A DNA stretch of 64,000 bases from Eucommia ulmoides (lineage: Eukaryota > Streptophyta > Magnoliopsida > Garryales > Eucommiaceae). The stretch is taken from assembly GCA_016647705.1 (NCBI GenBank), contig CM028328.1, forward strand, positions 10,122,614 to 10,186,613, read 5' to 3'. The translations under genes were made by a program, and so were the position numbers. The notes below the pieces were generated by a model. That model saw nothing but the letters and a program-made list of their open reading frames with translations. It was not told where the DNA came from and did no database searches. Below, in pieces: positions 34,667 to 43,426 of the stretch; within the stretch, counting starts at the first letter, position 1; every line of letters begins with the position of its first letter.

Positions 34667-34671
34667 ATACT

Positions 34672-35610
34672 TGACTCTGGTGCAACACATCATATTACCT
34701 CTGATTTGCAAATTTCTCCATGTACTGGTATTTCTATCTCTCATACTAGATCTTCCATGATTCATACACCTACTATCACATTTACTTTAAATAATATTTT
34801 ATGTGCTCCTTCTATTAAAAAAAATCTTATATCTGTTTCTCAATTCTACAACCTTGAATTTTTTACTCACCATTTTCTTGTAAAAGACTTGAGCATGGAG
34901 GCATCCTTAGAAAGAGGCCGAACTAGGAACAATCTATATAAATGGCCTACATCATCTACCTCATCTCTCTTTGCTTATCTCACCACAACATCTACCTTGT
35001 GGCATCAACGACTCGACCACCCCTCTCGTCCCATCCAACAAAAGCTTCTTGCGAGTCAACAAATCTCTTGTCAGAACTCTTTGTCTTATCGGTTTCATTG
35101 TGCTTCTTGTGCTTGTAATAAAAAACACAAATTACCTTTTAAAGTTTTTTCCATTCAATGTCATGAGGCTTTTCAAGTTCTTTATTCAGATGTTTGGGGA
35201 CCATCTCCAATTATTTCGGTTGATAAAAATCGCTATTACGTAATTTTTGTCTACTATTTCATGAAATATACTTGGTTTTATTCCATTAAAGTCAAATATG
35301 AAGTTCCCACTATCCTTTAGCACTTCAAAACATTTATTGAAAATTTCTTCTCCACAAAAATTAAGACGGTTTACACTGATAGAGGTGGTGAATATCAATC
35401 CTTAGCACAAGTCCTTGCCAACTATAGTATTCAACATCTTACATTGCCTCCTTACACTCTTGAACATGTCGGCTTTGCCGAACGAAAACATTATTTTATC
35501 GTTGAAACAAGTCTCACTCTTCTTCACCAAACTTTTGTCCCCCTTCGGTTTTAATCCTTTGCTTTCCAAGCAGCTACTTATTTCATAAATCGCGCCGTCA
35601 CCCAAAATCG
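34672..35610 (+). pseudogene. Copia protease - GAG-pre-integrase - integrase relic
   Basis: Starting at the insertion flank, the frame reads LDSGATHHIT (aspartic protease active-site motif), LCAPSIKKNLISVSQ, then the GAG-pre-integrase motif LWHQRLDHPS. The integrase core follows with YSDVWGPSPI and, after a stop near 35320, TVYTDRGGEYQ and IQHLTLPPYT. These are the regions that carry the catalytic Asp residues; the later Glu region is degraded. At least three stops (near 35320, 35555 and 35617) break the frame. It belongs to the copia element beginning at 28485. Confidence 0.85.
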
Positions 35611-37330
35611 ATTTTGATACTTCTTTTCATAAATTATTTCATGACCATCATAATTATACTTCTCTTTGTGCTTTTGGATTCCTCTGTTATCTATGGCTTC
35701 GTCTCTACACTTCCCACAAATTGGAAACCATACCTTGACCTTATGTGTTTCTTGGCTATTCCATTATCAATCACTATTTTTATTGTTTTGACCTACAAAA
35801 TAATAAAACATTTGTGTCTCACCACATTAAATTTGAAGAAATTATATTTCCTTTTAAAAAAATATATCATCTCTCTTTTCGGAAAGACCCTAAATCCAAC
35901 CAAGACTTCATCTCAACGCTCTACAATCCTCACCAACTTGGCACATTTTTTCTCCCTCCACAAGCCCATCAACCATCCAAACCATAACCCAATTCCTCTA
36001 ACACTCCCAATTACTCTTAAACAAAAGGCTCAACTTCCATTACTCAACATGCCTGAAATTTATGAGGCCCACAATACACTCAACCATCCACTTTTCCCAC
36101 TCTCCATGAACAAACCCACTACTCCCCATACCCACAAAATATGCAGCCCACTTCTCCCATTTTCCATGAACAAACCCACTACTCCCCACACCCACAACAA
36201 ATTCTACCCACTTCTCCCAATCTCAATGAACCAACCCACTACTCCCCACAACCACAACAAATTCGACCCACTTCTCCAAATCTAAATCCAACCCACTACA
36301 CCCCACAGCGATAACAAATCTGACCCTCCATCTACCCCACTCTCCATGATCATCGAAATGGGCCCACAATTCCAAACAATTCTCCCACTCTCAATCCAAG
36401 TTGTCAGCAACCTACCATGCACCCCACATCCCCTCCACTTTCTCATACACCTGAACATCCCATCACTAAAATACCACGTGGGCCCACAACCCTTCATTCT
36501 ACTCCCATCATTCCCCATAGTTTTCCTACTACCCATAAATCCTCACCAGTTCTATTTCCAAGCTAACTCATATTTTCTTCCTGTAAAAATGACAATCAGA
36601 TCACCATCTCTCCTACTCTAAGTGACCTTGCACCTGGGCCTACTACTCCTCAATCTTCTCCTATCTTCCATAATTTCCCCCCAGCCCCACTTACCAACCA
36701 ATCCATGCACGTCCATCCAGTGTCTGCTTTACTAAAAATTTCTACTCACTCATCTTTCTATCCTCACTCACCCATGACCTCCACTAGTTCTCCTATCTCC
36801 ATTTCTCCAGTACCAACGGATGTGTATGCTTCTTCTCCGGATCTAGTTAGTTCATCTACCACTTCTCCTTCATTTGCTTTCCCCACGGATCCCTCTACCA
36901 CATCCTCATCTTCTCCAATACAACAAGTTGTCTCTTCTTTTGTATCATCACTCGGTCTTGCCACAATATCTTCAAACCAATTTTTTTTATTATTATCATC
37001 TCAACACCTCTCTCTCTCTCCCTCTACTACCACCTTTTCCGAACCAAACTCTTTTCCCTAAGCCCAAAAACTGAAAGAATGAAAGGAAGCTGTGGGTGAA
37101 GAGTTCATTACTCTGCTTAAAAATTCCATATGGTCACTTGTTTCTCTCTCTACCTCACAGAATATTATTGTAAGTAAATGGGTGTATTAAATCAAACAAA
37201 ATCTTGATGGGTCCATTGCTTGTTACAAATCTCGTCTCGTGGCTAAGGATTTTCATCAACGACTTGGCATTGATTTTATAGACACTTTTAGCCCCCTAAT
37301 TAAATTAGCTATGGTTTGTATTGTTCTCAG
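35611..37330 (+). pseudogene. Copia integrase C-terminus, Pro-rich linker and RT start
   Basis: The degraded frame continues with FLGYSIINHYFYCFDLQNNK and FVSHHIKFEE, the usual copia integrase C-terminal motif. A proline/serine-rich linker follows, including exact-period 60-bp repeats. From about 37075 there is an RT lead-in ending SRLVAKDFHQRLGIDFIDTF with SPLIKLAMV after it. The sequence stops being copia at 37330, where LTR family A copy 3 begins. Confidence 0.75.
36091..36310 (+). repeat. 60-bp tandem repeats in the copia linker
   Basis: Nearly four units start at 36091, 36151, 36211 and 36271, each with CCCACTACTCCCCA. The period is exactly 60, so the repeat keeps the reading frame (a His/Pro/Gln-rich peptide repeat such as EQTHYSPHPQQI). 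Confidence 0.85.
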
Positions 37331-37365
37331 CTGGCCGGCAGGGAGATCGAGAAGAGTGGAGATCG

Positions 37366-37418
37366 ACGTGGCGAGCAATTGATCAATTTCACACCACCAT
37401 TTCCATGCATATATATAC
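37366..37418 (+). promoter_or_regulatory. Likely LTR promoter: ABRE-like motif plus TATA
   Basis: ACGTGGC (37366-37372) precedes a long TATATATA tract beginning near 37410, the same arrangement as in copies 1 and 2. The TATA tract has expanded into a microsatellite (to about 37460). Confidence 0.5.
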
Positions 37419-37459
<41 letters not shown>

Positions 37460-39187
37460 CATATGCATACCATTTCAATCACACCACTGAAAACAGAAGA
37501 ACAATCCAAAAATTCAAAAATCTAGAGAGAGAGAGAGAGAGAGAATCGGAGGAGCGGAGCGTCGGTGCTGTCCTGTGATCACCAACGGTGTGGAAGTGTT
37601 CGTCCAACGAATTGCATGTGCGTGTTGTCGTCGCCGGTGTGCATCGTCGTTCGTCCGGCGAGCGGGAGTAATTGAGTCGGCCGATCAATGTGTGACTATG
37701 TATGTGTCTTATTTTTCGTTCATCGTCGTCGGAGATGTGGGATCGTCGCCGTTCGTTGCCGTTGTTTGTGTGCTATGGTATGTGTGTGTTTCGTTGTGAG
37801 TGTGGTTGGTGTGTTGATCACATGTGGGTGTGTATGTGTGCTGCTATCGACGATGTGTGTGCGTGTGATCTTCGGCGTTCAGTCGCCGGCGTGTGTGCGG
37901 CAGAGTATGTGTGTGTTCCTCTGGTGTGCATGTGTGAAGGTGTGTTTGTCCAATGTGTGTGTGCAGGTGATCGACGATCGTTGTGTGTGTGAGTGTTCCT
38001 CCGTCGACAGTGGTGGCGGTGACGTTTGCGTGTGTTTTGTTTCTGTTTAGGCAGCTGTGTGTGGGTGTGTAATTAGCTGGGGTAAACGACAGAGGCGGTG
38101 GCGGCATGAGTTTAACCCAATGGTGTGTGTGTGGGTCGTCACGGTTGGGTGTGTAAGTGTCAAGTGGGTAGATGAGATTGGTGGTGGAGTGGCCGGTGGT
38201 GGTTGGTAATCCGTGGTGAGGGATGGAGTAGGGCCAGCGGTGAGAGCAATGAGGCATAGGAGGCTTCTGGTGGACGGTAATAGTAGAAAGAGAGAGGAGG
38301 TGGCTGGCGGTGTTTGAACCGAAACAGAAACAGTGAGCGCAAACAGAGGAATAAAAGAAGAAAAAAAAATGAAGAATTTCCAGAAATCACCCCAGGAAAA
38401 TCCAAAACCCATCTCGTGGTCACCAAATGATTCGGAAACAGGTGAAATTTCAATCGATTATTAATTTTCGTTAAATTAAATTTTATTTAGCATTACAAAT
38501 TCTAAAATCGTAATAATTTTGTAACGACTAATTAATTTTAATCACGTGGTACATAAAATAGTAACGATTCAGAATATAGGGTCTGCATTACATGATTATG
38601 ATGTTTTACATAAGATATTAATTTAGACTCTGTCACTATTAGGTTCACAGGCACCGGCGTCTAGATAGAGTGTGGTCAGTGTCAATTTTGCAAAACGGAT
38701 ATTGAGGTGAGTGTACTGTCTTCTTGCCAAACTATTTTTATATTTATATATGATAGAAAATAGTTGTAGTTAAATTAAATGATTTCAAAATGATATGAAT
38801 CAAGCAGGTTTCTGAGTGAGTTGAGAAAATGGATTTTCGATGAATTGTGTTGGTTTTGAAAGGAAGTTGAAAATGGTTTTTCGCTGAAATTTGGTGGTTT
38901 TAAAAGAGAGTGAAAAATATCTGTTTTCTAAATATGTATGGGTTTCAAAAAAAAAATAAATTAGAAAAGTGGTTTTGGTAAGATCAGACGTTTCCTTTTA
39001 AAAGAAAGTGAGAAATATGATTTTCGGATAAAAAGTCGATTTTTGAAAAAGAGAGGTAGATGTGTGATCTGACGATGTTGATTAGACGATATCATTACAT
39101 TGTGATTTGATGACGATGTTATTAATTTGACGATGTTGTTGATTAGACGATGCTATTGATTCGTAATTTGACGATACCATTGTATTT

Positions 39188-39297
39188 ATCCGCTTCAGCG
39201 GAGTGATGTTATCCGCTTCTGTGGAGTGATGTTTATCTGCTTCGGCAGAGTGATATTAGACGTTTATACTGTGTAGTGATTATCCGCTTCAGCAGAG
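39188..39297 (+). repeat. Array of CCGC-TTCN-GCGG hairpins
   Basis: Four ~23-48-bp-spaced units contain a 4-bp stem with a TTCN loop: CCGC-TTCA-GCGG (39190-39201), CCGC-TTCT-GTGG (39213-39224), CTGC-TTCG-GCAG (39237-39248) and CCGC-TTCA-GCAG (39284-39295), each followed by AGTGAT. One degenerate unit lies near 39262-39279. The array holds the place taken by the CCCC-GAAA-GGGG array in copy 2. Confidence 0.8.
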
Positions 39298-40013
39298 TGA
39301 TAGGTGTCCGTTAGGAAGGTAAATCCTACGAGTGGTACGGTACCGTTGCAACTCCCGATCGTGAGGTTAAAACGATCATTAGGGTTGGTCAGTGTGTGTG
39401 TTTGAGGTGTGTATTTGAGGTGTGTGTTTGAGTTGTGGGCTTAAAAAATGTATTTGAGATGTGTGTTTGAGATGTGGTGTTTTACGTATATTGGCTGATT
39501 TGATATTTATTATCATGGTGATTAGTATGATTTTTATATTAGTTGGATTTGAATGGAACTTAATTATGTCGCTTTATTTTCCCTACTTTAAACTGGGGAT
39601 TTTACGAGCTATATAGTATTTATAAACTTACGCTTGATCCATTTAGATGTTGTAAAATGAGTTTTTATTATAAAAAATATTTCTACTAAAAAGACAGTAC
39701 ACTCGCAGGTGAAACAACTAAGAGTCGGTCCCCCTGGCGCTAGGTAGAGTCCTACGATGGAGTCGTGTAGAGGGTTGAGATGAACTTTCTGAGGCGAACT
39801 TGTGAGGGGTTCATGATATTGTATTTTGCTGTTAGTATATTTGGGGAACGGGTGTGTTCCCATAACAGAAATATGTATAGCTTGTTATAGATGATGGTTT
39901 ATTTATATATATGCATATTGTCGTGTAATAAATGGTTGGTTGGTTGTTTTTGGTGATGTCATGATGTCGTCATGCCAACTCAGGATGTCGAGATTTTGGG
40001 ACGGGTCGTGACA

Positions 40014-40193
40014 CGAATGGACCACACACATCCACACAAACGATAAAAAACATAGCATACACACACTCACTGGATTGACAACCACACCGTCAAACAGACG
40101 ACACCTCCTTCCTCGCGGAGCTCTATTTACCGATTCTCTCTCTCTTCGCTTTCTCCGATCGTTTCTCGATCCTTCTCTCTTATCTCTATCTGA

Positions 40194-40253
<60 letters not shown>

Positions 40254-40448
40254 TTATTTTGCACAAACCTCCCCTCTATTTTTGTTAGGATACTAATTAA
40301 TCCAAACTCCAATTTTAAATGTTTTGAAAATTACAATTTGACCCCTAAAATTTTAAATAAAAATAAATAACACCATCCACCCTATTATTTCCAAAATATT
40401 TTAAAACACAACTTAAATTATACATATGTCAAAGGTCGGGGTCTTACA
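40014..40448 (-). mobile_element. Family A LTR, inverted 5' fragment (copy 4)
   Basis: Read on the minus strand, it begins TGTAAGACCCCGACC at 40448 and continues with the TTTAGGGGTCAAATTG-type 5' region of family A. It then passes a TATA tract (40194-40249) and the GAGAGAGAGAATCGG that follows the promoter in copy 3, and breaks off at the end of copy 3. It therefore lies head-on to copy 3. Confidence 0.65.
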
Positions 40449-41164
40449 GCTAAACTTGGATTATCTATGGGATTAATATAGTTTATGAAATCGTTGTTTG
40501 TTTGAGTTGTGTTTCTTTAACGATTGTTCTTCACTAATTCAATTGTGTTTGCCGTTTCTTCTTGTTTATTATGCTTGTTATGATATACTGAGAATATGGG
40601 GTTTGACACTCGGGAGAGGTAACCCCGGATTCGGACTAGGGTTAAACACAACGCGACGATTTAATAATCCAGGAGGGAGTTAGAAAATGTACAATCAATG
40701 ACGTTGGGGCAAGACCCATGTGACCTAGTGTAGTTAAGACGTTGAGGGGGACTTCTTCGTTGATGCGAAGTCGCATATTCACTCATCTTACACTCCGGAG
40801 AGGTGGGGAGTGAGTTTACGATACGGAGATTGTCGGATAGGTTGAACACCGTTATTGTAAACGAAACGAAATCAAACACGTTTTTGTAAACGAAGTTAAT
40901 CCCTAGATAATCTATGTCTCTAAACGTCTCAATATAGTAATATAGTTTAATTAGTGTAATTAGTTAATTAGATTAATATTTATTAATTATAAACTCCATT
41001 TTTTATCGCCTAAATAAAGTTAGGTTATGATAATTACGGTACTCGACAATAATCTCAACCAATCCCTATGGACACGACAACCCTAACTCTTCCTACTTTA
41101 CTAAAACTTGACCTGTATACTTGCGGTGAAAGTAAGGATGTATCTACGCGCTACCAGTAGTGCA
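40449..41164. other. Non-coding retroelement-like DNA
   Basis: No gene is seen. A segment near 41060 (CCAATCCCTATGGACACGAC, CTTGCGGTGAAAG) resembles a phrase common near the ends of plant gypsy LTRs, so this is probably LTR debris. Confidence 0.35.
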
Positions 41165-41600
41165 ATAGGAAATCTAGGAAGGGGATGCATTGGAGGGTTG
41201 ATAAGAGACAACAAAGAAGTGTGAATGGTGGGGTACTTTGGTCACTTAGAGTAATGCGTCAGCTTGGCAATATTGATAAGGAGTATAGACGCTATGATAT
41301 GTATCGTTTCTTCTCGGAACCTTCCTAGGATCCTGGTGGAAACTGACTTGATGGAAGTTGTTTCGCTCATTCTGGCAGAGTGTCTGAAAGCCTATCAAAA
41401 CCCATAGGCTTATGCCATGGGTGGTTGATTGCAAACATTTTCTAAGCAACAACAACTATGTACTCCAATTTGTACCTAGAGATGGAAATACATGTGCTAA
41501 TTATCTCGCTAGAAAGGAAATTCATGGGGACACTGACCTGAAAATATTAGACTTCCCTCGAAGAACATGATTGATATGGCGATGGAGAGATGGAGGTGAG
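41165..41600 (+). pseudogene. LINE-type RNase H (RVT_3) relic
   Basis: Frame-shifted pieces read SSAIGNLGRGCIGGLIRDNK (the start of the plant LINE RNase H domain, normally GG.lRD..G.w), then AECLKAYQNPIGLCHGWLI, and FVPRDGNTCANYLARK (the conserved R.gN..AD.LA..g end). It is broken by several frame shifts. Non-LTR retrotransposons carry this domain at the pol C-terminus. Confidence 0.65.
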
Positions 41601-41929
41601 GGCCTTTGACAGCTGCACTTAGTTTTTGTTTTTTTTAAAAAAGGCAAATTATTTTTTAAACCCTTTAACTATTGACACGTTTTTATATAGTTCAATAAGT
41701 TTATTGCATTTCAGTTTAAACCATCTAGGTATGAAAGTGGTTTTAAAATGTCATTTTATTAAATTTTCCATCCAAATTAGTAGATTACCTATCATGTGTA
41801 ATGCACATGCTTTTTTAAGGGTATAATAGTCTTTATATATATATAGTTTTTTTTCTTCTTTTCTTTTTATCATTTTTTTTTCTTTTCTATTTTTATCTTT
41901 CATCTTCTTTACCGACTCTAGCCATTGCG

Positions 41930-42146
41930 ATCCGCCTTGCACAATTATGTAACCGGTATGACTTTTTCCATAACAGTCAAGAATGACGACGCATTGAACT
42001 CTATGGTATTCATGATCAAGGCTTCCAACCGCATTGGACTCTTCCAGGTGATCACCTAGGTTGTCAAAGTCCTCGGACTCCGAATTGAGAAGGCTATTGT
42101 GGAATTCAAGGGAGATTTCTTCATGGAAAAATTCTTTGCTACTCAT
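41930..42146 (-). pseudogene. Second coding-like fragment in the Pack-MULE
   Basis: The minus strand has an open segment starting MSSKEFFHEEISLEFHNSLL with an acidic stretch (SESEDFDNLGDHLEESN). It lies downstream of the wound-responsive copy in the same orientation and could be a second captured fragment. The family is not recognised. Confidence 0.3.
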
Positions 42147-42305
42147 TCGTAATTTCTTGAAGAAAAACTATGAACTACAATGAAGAAAAAAAACTACTTT
42201 CATTTAAGGTCTCAAAATCAATTTTTTTTTTGTTTGTTTCACAATAGTTACAAATCTCTCTCAATTAATTTATATTTGTACAATAACAAAAAGGTGGGGG
42301 TTCAA

Positions 42306-42560
42306 TCAATTGGGACCCCAGCAGCTCAAATATATGACTTTCTTCAGAGACTCCTCAAACTCTCTGTCTTCTCTTAATTTATTCAAAACTATAGCAGAAG
42401 ACTGGGAAGAGAGTTTCTTGGTTTGAGAATAGGATCTGAGGTTGTTCTTGGCATGCTGGTGTAGGAATCTTATGGTGGTGTTCCACCTAGCGAATCCTTG
42501 ATCTTTCAGCTCCTCCACTATTCAATACTTGTCACCGCAACCCAAGCTTGTTGAACTCAT
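42306..42560 (-). pseudogene. Captured wound-responsive family (DUF3774) gene copy
   Basis: The minus strand encodes almost the whole small plant protein of the wound-responsive family: MSSTS start at 42560, VEELKDQGFARWNTTIRFLH, a Ser/Gln/Lys-rich middle (SYSQTKKLSSQSSA), then FEESLKKVIYLSCWGPN before a TGA at 42306-42308. These match the family hallmarks (EALKDQG..RWN..IRS and LR.VMYLSCWGPN). The frame is 85 codons including the stop and is open except for one nonsense codon (TGA, codon 13). That makes it a pseudogene, although the rest has been kept well. The position between the inverted ends of a Mutator-like element indicates transposon capture. The native function is poorly defined; family members are induced by wounding. 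Confidence 0.8.
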
Positions 42561-43078
42561 TGTTTCTCTTGATTTTGTTCTTCTTTCTCCTTTCATATGT
42601 CTCTGTTGAGGATTCTGTAAATAAGAAATTGAATTTTTCAAGAATGTCAGAAATGGATGATCGGAAAGCGAAGGTGGAGAGGACATTTGAAATGATAGAC
42701 GGATTTTTTAAGAATGATCCAATTTGAAAACTCAGTGAAAAAAAAGAAAGAAAAAGAAGGAAAAAAAAAAACAGGATAAAAAAATATAAAAATACTATTA
42801 TACCCTTAAAAAAAGAAAATTGGGTGAAGAAAAAGAAAGAAAAAGAAGGAAAAAAAAAAAACAGAATAAAAAAATATAAAAATACTGTTATACCCTTAAA
42901 AAAAGCATGTGCATTGTATATAATAAGTTTTCTGTTAATTTGGATGAAAAATTTAATTAAAGAATTTTTTAAAGCTAATTTCATTTTTAGAGAAATTAAA
43001 TTGTAATATAATAAATTTATTGGACTATGTAGATTTATGTCAATTGTTAGAATGTTTAAAAGGTAATTTGTCAAAAAA

Positions 43079-43110
<32 letters not shown>

Positions 43111-43119
43111 CAAGGCCTA

Positions 43120-43337
43120 TTAACCGTATAATGCACGCGCTAAGAAGAAGGTGGACACGAAATCACAGCCTGACGTCGCGCCAGCGACAATGGTAAATAC
43201 AGACGTTCATCACGCATGATGCACGTGCCTCAACTGTAATATAACAAAATCGCGAAAATGCGTGCCAAATGCTGTCATTTGGGAAGAGCTGAGCTTGAAG
43301 ACGCGCAAGCGCGAGCGAGCGAGACAGAGAGAGAAGC
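43120..43337 (+). promoter_or_regulatory. Proximal promoter and 5' leader of the zinc-finger gene
   Basis: Between the Pack-MULE and the start codon the DNA is GC-richer than the flanks. It contains TGACGTC (43171-43177, TGA/bZIP type), a palindromic G-box inside GCACGTGC (CACGTG at 43222-43227) and a GA-rich leader (GAGACAGAGAGAGAAG) just before the ATG. No confident TATA box was found. The limits are approximate. Confidence 0.5.
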
Positions 43338-43426
43338 ATGAGGGAAGAAGCTATAAGCTCATCTGGAGACCCTTTTATGGCTCCCAAATCATCTTCTCCG
43401 CCTTCCACCCCGACTCCCGCAGCTAG
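43338..43426 (+). CDS. ILP1: Exon 1 of the zinc-finger gene
   Basis: It encodes residues 1-29 plus two bases of codon 30 (MREEAISSSGDPF, a Ser/Pro-rich start). The donor is AG|GTAAAT. The overlapping 81-codon minus-strand frame is a shadow. Confidence 0.8.

Larger units (their letters stand above)
28485..37330 (+). mobile_element. Decayed Ty1/copia element, split by a later insertion
   Basis: In order it has the primer-binding site (28485), a short gag with a CCHC zinc knuckle, the protease start interrupted at 28787 by the LTR element 28788-34666, then protease, GAG-pre-integrase and integrase (34672-35600), a Pro-rich linker (36050-37060), and the start of reverse transcriptase (about 37075-37330). 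There it is cut by a truncated solo LTR. Many stops and frame shifts are present, and no 3' LTR was found. Confidence 0.8.
37331..40013 (+). mobile_element. Solo LTR, family A copy 3, 5'-truncated
   Basis: Its sequence starts at the point equivalent to about 20010 in copy 2 (CTGGCCGGCAGG against CTGCCGGCAGG) and ends GGGTCGTGACA. It shares the ACGTGGC-TATA module (37366-37417), the GT/GC-rich segment, AG|GTGAAATTT (near 38441), GAG|GTGAGTGT (near 38707), a hairpin array (39188-39297), the 43-bp conserved block (39337-39379) and ACACTCGCAG (near 39708). The first ~340 bp of the LTR are missing where it meets copia RT sequence. Frames inside (for example 37688-38050) are Cys/Val-rich products of GT repeats and are not called. 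Confidence 0.8.
41643..43072. mobile_element. Pack-MULE-like element with a captured gene
   Basis: Inverted flanking segments of about 200-230 bp lie at 41643-41870 and about 42845-43072. Both include GACAAATTA/GGCAAATTA at the tip, CATCCAAATTA, and CACATGCTTTTTTAAGGGTATA. Between them lies a copy of a wound-responsive family gene. Long inverted ends around a host gene copy fit a non-autonomous Mutator-like (Pack-MULE) element. The 9-bp target duplication cannot be judged because both flanks are A-rich. An ~83-bp tandem duplication near the right end (42742-42905) repeats part of the end sequence. Confidence 0.6.

Noticed and set aside
37256-37578. Several Tyr/Ile- and His-rich frames near 37.3-37.6 kb and 40.1-40.3 kb
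   Set aside because: They are translations of TA/TATACA microsatellites.
43163-43408. 81-codon minus-strand frame over the start of the zinc-finger gene
   Set aside because: It is a shadow of exon 1 and the GA-rich leader.
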